This document shows, one piece after another, positions 26,787-35,666 of a stretch of DNA of 64,000 nt; position 1 is the first letter of the stretch; every line of letters begins with the position of its first letter. This DNA comes from Bacteroidota bacterium (GTDB taxonomy: Bacteria; Bacteroidota; Bacteroidia; Chitinophagales; Chitinophagaceae). Under the pieces are notes generated by a model, which worked only from the letters and a program-made list of their open reading frames with translations, was not told where the DNA came from and ran no database searches. The stretch is taken from positions 372,001 through 436,000 of the forward strand of contig JAEWHC010000005.1 in the NCBI GenBank assembly GCA_023387985.1, written 5' to 3'. Both the position numbers and the translations under genes were made by a program.

Positions 26787-27512
26787 TTACAAATTTTCCC
26801 TAAACCACCTCAGCCTGTAGGCCTGCATTGCCGTACGGCCCAGTTGATGAATGAGTTTCCAGTTGGCGATAAAGCCTACCGGAGCACCAATTACCGGCAC
26901 CATTTGCGCCATCTTGGCCAAATCGATATAATCGCGGTATTCCTGTTGAAAATTACGCCAGTCGAAATTGTTCATGTCTTCGGGATACTGGTATTTGTGG
27001 AAATCCCAGTTGTCTACGATTTCGAAAATTTTGTTGCGGTGTTGCTGCCCGGCAAAAGCAAGCTGAAAGATATAGAGCATGTATAGTCGTTCACGGTAGT
27101 CTTTGTAATCGTAGCCGTAAGCGGCCGCGAGGTCGTAGAGCAGTTTCATTTTCACGCCGAGGAGGAGTGGCAGGTCGGCAAGCGACCAAAGGAAGCCGCC
27201 GGCTCCGGTAAGGCCGCCTTCCACAGCACCTACAGTCTTATAGGATTTGATTTTCTTTAATGCCCGCATTTCACGCTCTTTCAGGCTGGCTTCAGCCAGA
27301 ATTTTCGGTGAAATTTTGGAAGCGCCAAAAAGCATGGCACGAATCATTTCTTTTATGGCTTTGGTAATGGCTTCATGCACTTTTTCCGGTATGATCTTAT
27401 TCCACCGCTTCTGCAGGCCACGCGTTGCCTTGTTCATCAACGACGGCTTCTTCTGCATTTTGTTGCGCCATTGCTGAAGTTCCCGGAAAGCGATTTGTTG
27501 ATGAGATGCCAT
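26787..27512 (-). CDS. EcsC family protein
   Basis: A 241-residue protein. ATG at 27512 (MASHQQIAFRELQQW) is preferred over an upstream codon at 27536. The EcsC-type core is visible: KAIKEMIRAMLFGASKISPK, GAVEGGLTGAGGFLWSLADL, PLLLGVKMKLLYDLAAAYGYD, then the C-terminal MVPVIGAPVGFIANWKL. It has amphipathic or weakly hydrophobic helices but no signal peptide; in Firmicutes EcsC belongs to a transporter-related locus, and its function in Bacteroidota is unknown. It follows gyrB on the same strand, separated by the hexamer array, whose transcript would be purine-rich and form its 5' leader if the genes are co-transcribed. Confidence 0.8.
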   Translation of the reverse strand: MASHQQIAFRELQQWRNKMQKKPSLMNKATRGLQKRWNKIIPEKVHEAITKAIKEMIRAMLFGASKISPKILAEASLKEREMRALKKIKSYKTVGAVEGGLTGAGGFLWSLADLPLLLGVKMKLLYDLAAAYGYDYKDYRERLYMLYIFQLAFAGQQHRNKIFEIVDNWDFHKYQYPEDMNNFDWRNFQQEYRDYIDLAKMAQMVPVIGAPVGFIANWKLIHQLGRTAMQAYRLRWFRENL

Positions 27513-27550
27513 GGAACAAAAATAATCAACCGCCAATAAACGAGCTTACA

Positions 27551-27771
27551 TCCCCTCTTCCTCTACCTCTACCTCTATCTCTTCCTCTACCTCCTCCTCT
27601 GCCTCTACCTCTTCCTCTACCTCCTCCTCTTCCTCTACCTCCTCCTCTACCTCTTCCTCCTCCTCTTCCTCTTCCTCTACCTCTACCTCTACCTCTACCT
27701 CTTCCTCTACCTCCTCCTCTTCCTCTACCTCGACCTCAACTTCAACCTAAACCTTGCCCTTGACCTCAACT
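27551..27771. repeat. Hexanucleotide polypyrimidine array (CTCTAC/CTCTTC/CTCCTC)
   Basis: About 220 bases of six-base units, mainly CTCTAC, CTCTTC and CTCCTC, on the plus strand. Units become irregular toward gyrB (CTCAAC, TTCAAC, CTTGAC). On the minus strand it reads GAGGTAGAGGAAGAGG. It separates the gyrB stop (27773) from the EcsC start (27512). It has open frames on both strands, but no sensible start on the minus strand; treated as noncoding. Confidence 0.9.
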
Positions 27772-27772
27772 T

Positions 27773-29764
27773 TTAAACATCCAACCGGGCATACTTCGCA
27801 TGGTTCTCAATGAACTCACGTCTTGGCGCCACTTCATCGCCCATCAACATGCTAAATACACGGTCGGCTTCGGCGGCACTTTCAAGAGTCACCTGCTTCA
27901 GCGTACGGTTTTCGGGATTCATGGTGGTTTCCCATAGCTGTTCGGCATTCATTTCGCCCAAACCTTTATAGCGCTGCACCGATACTCCGGTCTCTGATCC
28001 TCCGCCAAGTTGCTCAATCAGCAAACGGCGGCCTTCTTCCGTCCAGGCATATTCCTGGTTCTTGCCTTTTTTCACCAGGTACAACGGAGGTTGTGCAAGA
28101 TAAACATATCCGCTCTGCACCAATTCCTTCATATACCGGAAAATAAAGGTAAGAATGAGGGTGGCGATATGGCTTCCATCCACATCGGCATCGGTCATGA
28201 TGATGAGCTTGTGATAACGAAGTTTACTCAGGTCGAGCGCTTTGGGGTCGTCCGGGGTACCAACCTTCACACCAAGGGCGGTAAACATATTGCGGATCTC
28301 TTCGTTGTCATAAATACGGTGCTCCATTGCTTTTTCCACGTTGAGGATTTTACCGCGCAAGGGCAGAATGGCCTGGAAACTGCGGTCGCGGCCCTGTTTG
28401 GCGGTACCGCCAGCTGAATCACCCTCCACCAGGTAGAGTTCGGTTTTAGCCGGATCTTTTTCAGAACAATCGGCCAGTTTGCCGGGCATACCTCCGCCGC
28501 TGAGTACGCTTTTGCGCTGCACCATTTCGCGGGCCTTGCGGGCTGCCGCACGGGCCTGGGCCGCAAGAATCACTTTTTGAATGATGGTTTTGGCTTCCCG
28601 CGGGTTTTCTTCCAGGTAATGCTGCAATACCGAAGCGAAGGTGGAATGCACCACGCCACTCACTTCGCTGTTGCCCAATTTGGTCTTGGTCTGCCCTTCA
28701 AACTGCGGTTCCGGTACTTTCACACTGATGATGGCGGTAAGCCCTTCGCGAAAATCATCGCCTTCAATCTGCACCTTTGCTTTTTCAAACATGCCTTCTT
28801 TTTCGCCGTAGCTTTTGAACACACGGGTGATTGCCTGGCGAAAGCCAGCCACGTGGGTACCACCTTCAATGGTATTGATGTTGTTTACGTAGCTGAAAAT
28901 ATTCTCGCTGTATCCATCATTGTAGTTCATGGCCACTTCTACCATTACATTGGTCGCCGTATCGTGGCCTTCACAAAAAATGGGGTTTGGCAGCAGCACG
29001 GAGCGGTTGGCATTCTTGTCAATCATTTGCACGAATTCCACGATACCGCCTTCACTCAAATACTCCTTGAAATACGGACCAGTGGCGCTGCCATTTTCCT
29101 CATCTTTTTTACGCATATCCGTAAGCGTAATGCGTATGCCTTTATTGAGGTAAGAAAGCTCACGGAGGCGGGCTTCCAGGATGTCTTTGCTGTAGGTAGT
29201 TGTAGTAAAGATGGAATCATCGGGCCAGAAATGCACCATGGTACCGGTTTTATGGCTTTCGCCCGCTACGCGAACCGGGTAAGCAGGAATCCCTTTCTGG
29301 TATTCCTGCTCGAAGATCTTTCCTTCGCGGTGCACTTCCACACGCATGTGTTCGCTCAGCGCGTTCACACAACTCACCCCTACGCCGTGCAATCCGCCGG
29401 ATACCTTATAGGTGTTCTTGTCAAATTTTCCGCCGGCGTGCAAAACGGTCATGGCCACTTCCAGCGCACTGCGCTTTTCCTTACTGTGTATAGCGGTTGG
29501 AATTCCACGGCCGTCGTCGAGCACGCTTATGCTGTTATCGGCATGAATGGTAACATGGATATTTTTACAATACCCGGCCAATGCTTCATCAATACTGTTG
29601 TCAACTACTTCGTACACCAGGTGGTGTAACCCTTTTACGCTCACATCACCAATGTACATGGCAGGGCGTTTCCTTACCGCCTCAAGGCCTTCGAGAACCT
29701 GTATGCTGTCTGCGCCATAACCGGTTCCTGGCAGCGGTTCAAAAAAAAATCGATTAATTGTCAT
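27773..29764 (-). CDS. gyrB: DNA gyrase subunit B
   Basis: A 663-residue ATPase subunit of gyrase, which with GyrA introduces negative supercoils. GHKL ATPase motifs: YEVVDNSIDEA (Asn56), SVLDDGRGIP and KVSGGLHGVG; transducer domain from about 230; TOPRIM with EGDSAGG at about 447-453 and TDADVDGSH near 525; closing QRYKGLGEMNAEQLWETTMN. The short form is typical for Bacteroidota (no large insertion of the proteobacterial type). ATG at 29764 (MTINRFFFEPL) is chosen over a TTG at 29770. A -7 promoter box lies upstream. GyrB rather than ParE is chosen because of ADSIQVLEGLEAVRKRPAMY and the length. Confidence 0.97.
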   Translation of the reverse strand: MTINRFFFEPLPGTGYGADSIQVLEGLEAVRKRPAMYIGDVSVKGLHHLVYEVVDNSIDEALAGYCKNIHVTIHADNSISVLDDGRGIPTAIHSKEKRSALEVAMTVLHAGGKFDKNTYKVSGGLHGVGVSCVNALSEHMRVEVHREGKIFEQEYQKGIPAYPVRVAGESHKTGTMVHFWPDDSIFTTTTYSKDILEARLRELSYLNKGIRITLTDMRKKDEENGSATGPYFKEYLSEGGIVEFVQMIDKNANRSVLLPNPIFCEGHDTATNVMVEVAMNYNDGYSENIFSYVNNINTIEGGTHVAGFRQAITRVFKSYGEKEGMFEKAKVQIEGDDFREGLTAIISVKVPEPQFEGQTKTKLGNSEVSGVVHSTFASVLQHYLEENPREAKTIIQKVILAAQARAAARKAREMVQRKSVLSGGGMPGKLADCSEKDPAKTELYLVEGDSAGGTAKQGRDRSFQAILPLRGKILNVEKAMEHRIYDNEEIRNMFTALGVKVGTPDDPKALDLSKLRYHKLIIMTDADVDGSHIATLILTFIFRYMKELVQSGYVYLAQPPLYLVKKGKNQEYAWTEEGRRLLIEQLGGGSETGVSVQRYKGLGEMNAEQLWETTMNPENRTLKQVTLESAAEADRVFSMLMGDEVAPRREFIENHAKYARLDV

Positions 29765-29892
29765 AAACAATCCGGTATTGCCGGCATTCCTTTTTCAATA
29801 ATTTTACTAATGGTTCAGCCTGGGTTTTCATCACATGTTGATTCAGATTTCCATGCTCAATAAAGCATGGCATTGCCGGCTGTAATAACGTG

Positions 29893-29900
29893 CAAATTTA
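29893..29900 (-). promoter_or_regulatory. Bacteroidota -7 promoter box for gyrB
   Basis: On the minus strand the sequence reads TAAATTTG, an exact TAnnTTTG match, about 130 bases upstream of the gyrB ATG. The remaining intergenic bases to 30075 hold AT-rich DNA but no other element I can name; the -33 box is not clear. Confidence 0.45.
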
Positions 29901-30075
29901 CGAAAAATAACCGGGATTATATACATAATAATCCTTGTAAATGCAGGCTTTAACCACGCATTGTTAATATGTTTCAGCAATGGTTAGAAGCGAATTCGGT
30001 GTTTTCATTTTTAAAAGAATGTGTTAATGTAAAATTTTCGTAAAAGGAGCTCAACCAAAACGGCGTCAAACGCTT

Positions 30076-32922
30076 ATGATGACGACATTTAAGGAGTTTA
30101 TTATTACCGTTATTGGAATTTTACTCACCACAACACTTTACGCGCAACAATTTTCTGTAAAGGGACATGTAAAAGACGCAGACTCTACCATTAACCTGGT
30201 TGGAAGTACAGTTATTCTTCGCGGGGTAAACGATACCAGTTTTTACCGCAATACCACTACGGATTCGGCCGGCAATTTTCAACTGGCGAACCTGCCTCCT
30301 TCGCGTTACAACCTTACCATTACCTATACCGGCTATGATCCGGGCCTGCGCATGTTTACCATTACCAATGCGGATGTTGATCTTTCGGAGATTGGCCTTT
30401 ACCGGTCAATGGAAACCACCCTTGGCGGTGTGACTGTTGTTGGCGCTACGCCACCGGCAAGGCTGAAAGAAGATACCACCGAATTGAACGCTGCAGCTTT
30501 TAAAGTGAACCCGGATGCCACTACTGAAGACCTGCTGAAAAAAGCTCCAGGCATTATTATACAGAACGGACAGGTGACTGCGCAGGGTGAAAACGTGCAA
30601 CGCGTAACCCTCGATGGCCGCGATTTTTTTGGTGAAGATGCCGCCGCCGCGCTCCGCAACCTGCCTGCCGAACTTGTGGACAAAATCCAGATTTTCGACC
30701 AGCTGAGCGACCAGGCAAGGCTCACCGGAAATGATGATGGAAACACGGTGAAAGCCATTAACATTGTAACCAAAGCAGACATGCGCAAAGGCCAGTTTGG
30801 CCGGATTTATGCGGGTTATGGAACCAACGAACGTTATGCCGCCGGCGGAAATGTGAACCTCTTCAACAACAAGAGCAAAATAAATATTATTGGTTTGTTC
30901 AACAATGTCAACCAGCAAAACTTCAGCGACCAGGATCTGCTGGGTGTTAGTGGCGGAGGAGGCGGCCGAGGGGGTATGGGTGGCGGCGGCTGGGGCCGTG
31001 GCGGCGGAAGCTTTATGATCGGCCAACAGCCGGGCATAGCCCGGACCAATGCCATTGGCATCAATTATATGGACAGCTGGCTCAAAGACAAGATGAGCGT
31101 GAGCGGAAGTTATTTCTTCAACAACAGCCATACAGATGTGATTCAGCAAACCAACCGCGAAACATTTTTACCCAATGGGGACAACCAGTTCTATATTGAA
31201 GAAAACGACCGGTTTACTGACAATTTCAACCACCGGGTAAATTTCCGCATGGAATACAAAATCGACAGCCTCAATAACCTGACTTACCGCGGGAATATGG
31301 GTGTGCAGAGTAATCAACGGTTTTCTGCAGTTGACGGACTCACCCAAACCAAACTGGGCGCGTTGATCAACAGCAGCCTCAATACCACCGATTACCAGGG
31401 CAAGGGCATGAATCTGAGCAATAACCTGACCTATGTTCGCAACCTGGGCAAGCGTGGACGCTCCATCAGCCTGGAACTGTCTGACTGGCTCAATAACAAC
31501 GGCAGCGATACTTACCTGGATGCCTTGTCGCGTTATGTACGCGGAGCGACCTATGGTGAAGATACCCTGAAGCAGTATACCGATTACGAAACCCGAAGCC
31601 ACAGGATGCGGGCGAACCTGCAGTATACAGAGCCCCTTTCGCAAAAAATTCAATGGCAACTTCGTTTTGCGCCGAGTGTTTCCAACAATACCGCTGACCG
31701 GCTGAATATGAACTGGGACAATGTGAAATTTGCCTACAGCGAACTCGACAGCATCCAAAGCAATGTATTCGACAACAAAACCGTGGAAAATCAATATGGC
31801 ACCAGCTTTAACATTGGCGACCGCGCAAGCCGCCTGAGCCTTGGCGTGAATTTCCAAACAACCGGATTATTCAGCGACCAGACCTTCCCGCAGTCACTGT
31901 CCATTGACCGCAAATTTTACAACTGGCTGCCAAACGTTTTCTGGAGAAAAGAGTTCACGCGCCAAAGCAACCTGAGACTGGGTTACCGCACATCGGTAGA
32001 CGTGCCCAATGTGAGCCAGCTTCAGAATGTGTACAACATCAGCAACCCGCTGGCTTATTCAGTAGGAAATGCCGACCTTGAAGCCAGTTATAACCATGGA
32101 CTATTTGCCCGGTTCAACAAAGCTAATCCCGCAAAAGGGACAAATTTCTTCGTTGGTATTTTCGGCAATAAGGAAGACAATACCATAACCACGGCGACCT
32201 GGGTGGCGAGTGCGGATTCATTGCTTGAAAAAAGCATTATCCTGCGAAGGGGAGCACAATTGCGCAAACCGGTGAATGTGAATGGGCGTTATTCATTGAG
32301 AAGCTGGATGAATTACGGTTTTCCGCTCAAATTTATCAAATCCAATCTCAACCTCAATGGAGGTTTCACCTACAACCGCTCGCCGGGGCTTATCAACAAT
32401 GTACAGAATTTCAGCAACAGTTATACCTACACTGCCGGTGTGAACATCGGTTCAAACATCAGCGAATATGTGGATTTCAACCTCAGCTACAGCGGAAATT
32501 TCAGCAATGTAAAAAACAGCATTCAGCCCAACCTAAACAACAAATACTATAACCACAGTGCAGGCCTGCGCGTTAACCTGCTTACCCGCAACGGATGGTT
32601 CCTGCTGAATGACATCAGTCATCAGCGCTATTCAGGACTGGCAGACGGCTTTAATCAGAATTTCCTGTTGTGGAATACCGCTGCGGGAAAGAAATTCCTG
32701 CACAACCAGCGTGGTGAATTGAAGCTGAGCGTATTTGATCTGCTGAAGCAAAACCAGAGCATTGCCCGTTCGGTTGGGGAAACTTACCTGCAGGATGTGC
32801 AGACGAATGTGCTCACCCAATACTTCACACTCACCTTCACCTACACACTCAGAAATTTCGGTAAAGGAAGGGCACCTTCAAACGACAACCATGAAAGAGG
32901 TAACTTTAGAGGAAATTTCTAA
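30076..32922 (+). CDS. Outer-membrane beta-barrel (TonB-dependent-receptor-like) protein with carboxypeptidase-like N-terminal domain
   Basis: A 948-residue outer-membrane protein. After a signal (FIITVIGILLTTTLYAQ) comes a carboxypeptidase-regulatory-like domain (about 26-110: FSVKGHVKDADSTINLVGST, NLPPSRYNLTITYTGYD). A plug-like region (about 120-235) contains DLLKKAPGIIIQNGQVTAQG and VTLDGRDFFGEDAAAALRNL. The rest is a large barrel closing in FRGNF. A Gly-rich loop (about 292-313, GGGGGRGGMGGGGWGRGG) sits at the first barrel strands. These features match the 'outer membrane protein beta-barrel family' (OMP_b-brl_3) rather than SusC. An ECF sigma factor gene starts eight bases after the stop, so both are surely co-transcribed. 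Substrate unknown. Confidence 0.87.
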   Translation: MMTTFKEFIITVIGILLTTTLYAQQFSVKGHVKDADSTINLVGSTVILRGVNDTSFYRNTTTDSAGNFQLANLPPSRYNLTITYTGYDPGLRMFTITNADVDLSEIGLYRSMETTLGGVTVVGATPPARLKEDTTELNAAAFKVNPDATTEDLLKKAPGIIIQNGQVTAQGENVQRVTLDGRDFFGEDAAAALRNLPAELVDKIQIFDQLSDQARLTGNDDGNTVKAINIVTKADMRKGQFGRIYAGYGTNERYAAGGNVNLFNNKSKINIIGLFNNVNQQNFSDQDLLGVSGGGGGRGGMGGGGWGRGGGSFMIGQQPGIARTNAIGINYMDSWLKDKMSVSGSYFFNNSHTDVIQQTNRETFLPNGDNQFYIEENDRFTDNFNHRVNFRMEYKIDSLNNLTYRGNMGVQSNQRFSAVDGLTQTKLGALINSSLNTTDYQGKGMNLSNNLTYVRNLGKRGRSISLELSDWLNNNGSDTYLDALSRYVRGATYGEDTLKQYTDYETRSHRMRANLQYTEPLSQKIQWQLRFAPSVSNNTADRLNMNWDNVKFAYSELDSIQSNVFDNKTVENQYGTSFNIGDRASRLSLGVNFQTTGLFSDQTFPQSLSIDRKFYNWLPNVFWRKEFTRQSNLRLGYRTSVDVPNVSQLQNVYNISNPLAYSVGNADLEASYNHGLFARFNKANPAKGTNFFVGIFGNKEDNTITTATWVASADSLLEKSIILRRGAQLRKPVNVNGRYSLRSWMNYGFPLKFIKSNLNLNGGFTYNRSPGLINNVQNFSNSYTYTAGVNIGSNISEYVDFNLSYSGNFSNVKNSIQPNLNNKYYNHSAGLRVNLLTRNGWFLLNDISHQRYSGLADGFNQNFLLWNTAAGKKFLHNQRGELKLSVFDLLKQNQSIARSVGETYLQDVQTNVLTQYFTLTFTYTLRNFGKGRAPSNDNHERGNFRGNF

Positions 32923-32930
32923 AAACCCCG

Positions 32931-33512
32931 ATGAACTGGCAGGAAGAAGATTTGGTGGAAGCCTTGAAAAGCGGCGATCAGGAAGCTTTCCGGCACATGG
33001 TGACCACCTGGCAGGATATGATCTTCAATACCTCGCTGGGACTGCTGCAGAATGACCAGGACGCCGAAGACATTACCCAGGAGGTTTTCATTAAATCCTA
33101 TGAAGCCATTCACCAGTTCAAAGGCGAATCGAAGCTCAGCACCTGGCTTTACCGCATTGCGGTGACAAAAAGCCTTGATCATTTGCGCAGCAAGAAAAGA
33201 AAGAAAAGATTTGGATATATATTCAGTTTATTTGGGGATAAAGATGAAATGATCATTGACCCGCCGGATTTTATCCATCCCGGGATTCTTGAAGAAAAAA
33301 AATCGGCATCCATTGCTCTTTTCAAAGCACTGGATAAAATACCCGAACAGCAGAAAGCCGCGTTTGTATTGTCGAAAATGGAAGGCCTTCCTCAAAAACA
33401 GGTGGCGGAAGTGCTGGATGTTTCGGTAGCTGCCGTGGAAAGTTTGCTCCAAAGGGCAAAAACCAACCTGAAAAAGCAATTAACAGAATTCTACCAACAG
33501 TTTTCTGAATAA
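32931..33512 (+). CDS. RNA polymerase ECF sigma factor
   Basis: A 193-residue sigma-70 family factor. Region 2: AFRHMVTTWQDMIFNTSLGL, DAEDITQEVFIKSYEAI and LSTWLYRIAVTKSLDHLRSK; region 4: LDKIPEQQKAAFVLSKMEGL, PQKQVAEVLDVSVAAVESLL, QRAKTNLK. The linker is rather long and carries a basic stretch KKRKKRFGY. It should direct RNA polymerase to a small regulon under envelope signals. It lies just after the barrel protein and before a one-helix membrane protein that may act as anti-sigma factor. Confidence 0.93.
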   Translation: MNWQEEDLVEALKSGDQEAFRHMVTTWQDMIFNTSLGLLQNDQDAEDITQEVFIKSYEAIHQFKGESKLSTWLYRIAVTKSLDHLRSKKRKKRFGYIFSLFGDKDEMIIDPPDFIHPGILEEKKSASIALFKALDKIPEQQKAAFVLSKMEGLPQKQVAEVLDVSVAAVESLLQRAKTNLKKQLTEFYQQFSE

Positions 33513-33546
33513 TAAACGTCTATTAATTTGTAAAACCAGTTCGTAA

Positions 33547-33876
33547 ATGAATACACAAGTAAACAATAAAGTGCAAGATGCCCTGCAAAGCCTGGACGAC
33601 ATGCAGCGGGCTCAGGCCAGTCCGTATTTATTTACCCGTATTTTGGGCAAAATGCAGGAATCTTCAATGACCGTTTGGGAAAAACTGGCCGTGGTAATTA
33701 CCCGCCCGCAACTCGCTATATTGCTCGTTGTTCTTGTGCTGGCGCTCAATTTCATTGTGGCCAACCATACGGAAGCCGAAGAAGTGGCGCTACGCCTGCA
33801 GGAAACCGAACAGTATTTTGCAAGAGAGCACAACCCTTCCAATTTTTATTCCTTTGAAAATACCGAAAACAGATAA
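33547..33876 (+). CDS. Single-pass membrane protein, putative anti-sigma factor
   Basis: A 109-residue protein with a cytoplasmic N-terminus of about 52 residues (QDALQSLDDMQRAQASPYLF), one helix at about 54-72 (LAILLVVLVLALNFIVAN) and a short periplasmic tail rich in Glu. The position directly after an ECF sigma gene, the size and the topology fit a small anti-sigma factor, although no zinc-binding ZAS motif is visible. Similar genes follow ECF sigma genes and precede Spy/CpxP-like genes in many Bacteroidota. The stop TAA overlaps the next ATG by one base. Confidence 0.6.
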   Translation: MNTQVNNKVQDALQSLDDMQRAQASPYLFTRILGKMQESSMTVWEKLAVVITRPQLAILLVVLVLALNFIVANHTEAEEVALRLQETEQYFAREHNPSNFYSFENTENR

Positions 33877-34391
33877 TGGCCTCCAAGATTAATCCGCGCA
33901 TGCTGCTCATTTTCATCGGGGTATTGCTATTGACGAACATCGCCATGCTGCTTTATTTTACCGGCAGCTTCCGTAAAAAAGAAAGCCCGAAATCGCCTGC
34001 TTCACGCATGGGCGAATTGCTGAAAAATGAAGTAGGATTCGATGATCAACAGCTTGCCCGCTATCTTGAATTGCGAACCATGCGCGACAGCCTGATGGCC
34101 GGTCCCAACCGGGAGCTTCGTCAAAGCCGGCGCAACATGATCAGCCTGTTGCAAGGTGGTGATACTTCCGACAGCACCGTTACTGCTGCTGCCCAGGATA
34201 TCGGGCACAAACAAGCGGAAATCGAGAAACAATATTTCCGGCATTTTCAGCGCATAAAAAACATATGCAACGCCGAACAATCAGTAAAATTCGACAGCCT
34301 GCTCCTCCGTATGGCCAACCGTTCCGGTACAGATGAAGGCCGCAGAAACAATGGCCAAAACAAGGGCAGGGCAGCGTCAAAAACGCATTGA
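33876..34391 (+). CDS. Spy/CpxP-like periplasmic sensor protein
   Basis: A 171-residue membrane-anchored protein: N-terminal helix MLLIFIGVLLLTNIAMLLYF and an alpha-helical, highly charged periplasmic region. The stretch LLKNEVGFDDQQLARYLELR, RELRQSRRNMISLLQG and KQYFRHFQRIKNICNAEQSV recalls the periplasmic heavy-metal-sensor (CpxP/Spy, LTxxQ) fold, including the conserved KNICNAEQ-type segment. In Bacteroidota such proteins sit behind ECF sigma genes and may sense envelope damage. It is coupled to the preceding gene by a one-base overlap. The tail is Arg/Asn/Gln-rich and probably unstructured. Confidence 0.65.
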   Translation: MASKINPRMLLIFIGVLLLTNIAMLLYFTGSFRKKESPKSPASRMGELLKNEVGFDDQQLARYLELRTMRDSLMAGPNRELRQSRRNMISLLQGGDTSDSTVTAAAQDIGHKQAEIEKQYFRHFQRIKNICNAEQSVKFDSLLLRMANRSGTDEGRRNNGQNKGRAASKTH

Positions 34392-34495
34392 GCATCTAAC
34401 GCAACTGCATCCTCAATACCCGGTTTGTTTCTGCAATTTTCCATTCGAAGCCGCGCTCCCGGATTTATGTATAATTTTGATCAGAGGTTTAAACG

Positions 34496-35530
34496 ATGAT
34501 TTATATTGTCGGCCAGGGCCTCGCCGGTACCTGGCTCAGCTATTTTCTGTATAAAAAAGGTGTGCCATTCCGCGTGATCGACGATGGCGATCCCCAATCC
34601 AGCAGCCGCATAGCAGGCGGTGTTATGAATCCCGTAACCGGCAGAAGAATGGTGGAAACCTGGATGTCGGAAACACTATTCCCCTTTGCTTTTAAACAAT
34701 ATTCCGCTATCGGAAATCTTCTCAATGAATCATTAATCGAAGAGATCCCCATCTATGATTTTTTCAGCAGCCCCGACCGCAAACTGGTGTTTGACAAACG
34801 CTTTGCTGAAAACGACATCCGGCTGAGTGTTCCTGAAGACCAGGAGCTGACTGACCGTTTTTTCAATGCGCCATTTGGTTACGGATGTATCCATGGCGCT
34901 TACCTGGTGCATTTGCAGACCATGTTGAAATCCTGGCGTGCTTTTCTTGAAGAGCGGCAGCTTTTAGAAAATAAAAAAACGGACACAATGGATTATCAAA
35001 TATGGCTGGAAAACAATGACAAGGTCATATTTTCCACTGGTTCCGCAGCGGCCGCCCATCCCCTGTTCAGCCTTCTGCCCTTCAGCCCCACCAAGGGCGA
35101 GTGCCTTATCCTGAAGATCCCGGAACTTCCTGCACATGCGTTGTATAAAAAACAATTTGCACTTGTACCCTGGCAAAACAATACCTGGTGGGCAGGCAGC
35201 AATTACCTGCACCAATATTCAAATACAGGACCCGACCCTGCTTTTTACCAGGCCCTGTCCGGCTGGCTGCGATCCTTCCTGAAAGTCCCGTTTGAAATCC
35301 TCAGTCATTTTGCGGCCATTCGTCCCACAACAGTTGATCGCAGGCCTTTTGCAGGTTTCCACCCACTCTTCCCAAACCTGGGAATTCTAAACGGACTCGG
35401 CACCAAAGGCGTTTCGCTGGCGCCATGGCTTGCTTGCTTACTCACCGAAAAAATAGTTGGAAGCGATGCATTGCCCGCAGAGGTTGATATTGCCAGGTTC
35501 CGTAAAATATTGTCCAGGGCAGATTATTGA
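34496..35530 (+). CDS. FAD-dependent oxidoreductase (glycine/D-amino-acid oxidase-like)
   Basis: A 344-residue flavoprotein. The N-terminal dinucleotide fold is MIYIVGQGLAGTWLSYFLYK, with Gly-x-Gly-x-x-Gly. AGGVMNPVTGRRMVETW follows, as in DAO-family proteins and the MnmC FAD domain. The C-terminal part has FAAIRPTTVDRRPFAGFHP and NGLGTKGVSLAPWLACLL, the second FAD contact. MnmC-like or DadA-like activity is plausible, but no partner gene suggests a substrate. Start ATG 34496 follows a purine-rich stretch; the gene has its own 104-base upstream interval. Confidence 0.85.
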   Translation: MIYIVGQGLAGTWLSYFLYKKGVPFRVIDDGDPQSSSRIAGGVMNPVTGRRMVETWMSETLFPFAFKQYSAIGNLLNESLIEEIPIYDFFSSPDRKLVFDKRFAENDIRLSVPEDQELTDRFFNAPFGYGCIHGAYLVHLQTMLKSWRAFLEERQLLENKKTDTMDYQIWLENNDKVIFSTGSAAAAHPLFSLLPFSPTKGECLILKIPELPAHALYKKQFALVPWQNNTWWAGSNYLHQYSNTGPDPAFYQALSGWLRSFLKVPFEILSHFAAIRPTTVDRRPFAGFHPLFPNLGILNGLGTKGVSLAPWLACLLTEKIVGSDALPAEVDIARFRKILSRADY

Positions 35531-35634
35531 CCTGTTTTGACACCCATTGTATTATTCCGGGGCAACCAACCATTTATACTTCTTGCTTCAACTTATAATC
35601 CTTTGTTTCATGCTTCTATCCGCAGTCTAAAACG

Positions 35635-35642
35635 TACATTTG
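35635..35642 (+). promoter_or_regulatory. Bacteroidota -7 promoter box (TACATTTG)
   Basis: TACATTTG matches TAnnTTTG exactly and lies 24 bases upstream of the ATG of the E2 gene, at a good distance for a short leader. No clear -33 box at standard spacing. Confidence 0.45.
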
Positions 35643-35666
35643 TCTACTAAATAAAATGCGATTGTT

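Noticed and set aside
27425..27763. Open frame through the hexamer array (Pro/Leu repeats)
   Set aside because: It starts within the antisense of the EcsC-like gene and consists of low-complexity repeats without a start signal.
27551..27771. CRISPR or protein-coding repeat
   Set aside because: Six-base tandem units without spacers; no start codon on the minus strand.
28577..29629. 350-codon open frame antisense to gyrB
   Set aside because: It is a shadow of the strongly conserved gyrB gene; it has no ribosome site and no recognisable family.
30399..31857. Several long antisense frames within the large outer-membrane gene
   Set aside because: All lie opposite a well-supported barrel gene and show no family signature.
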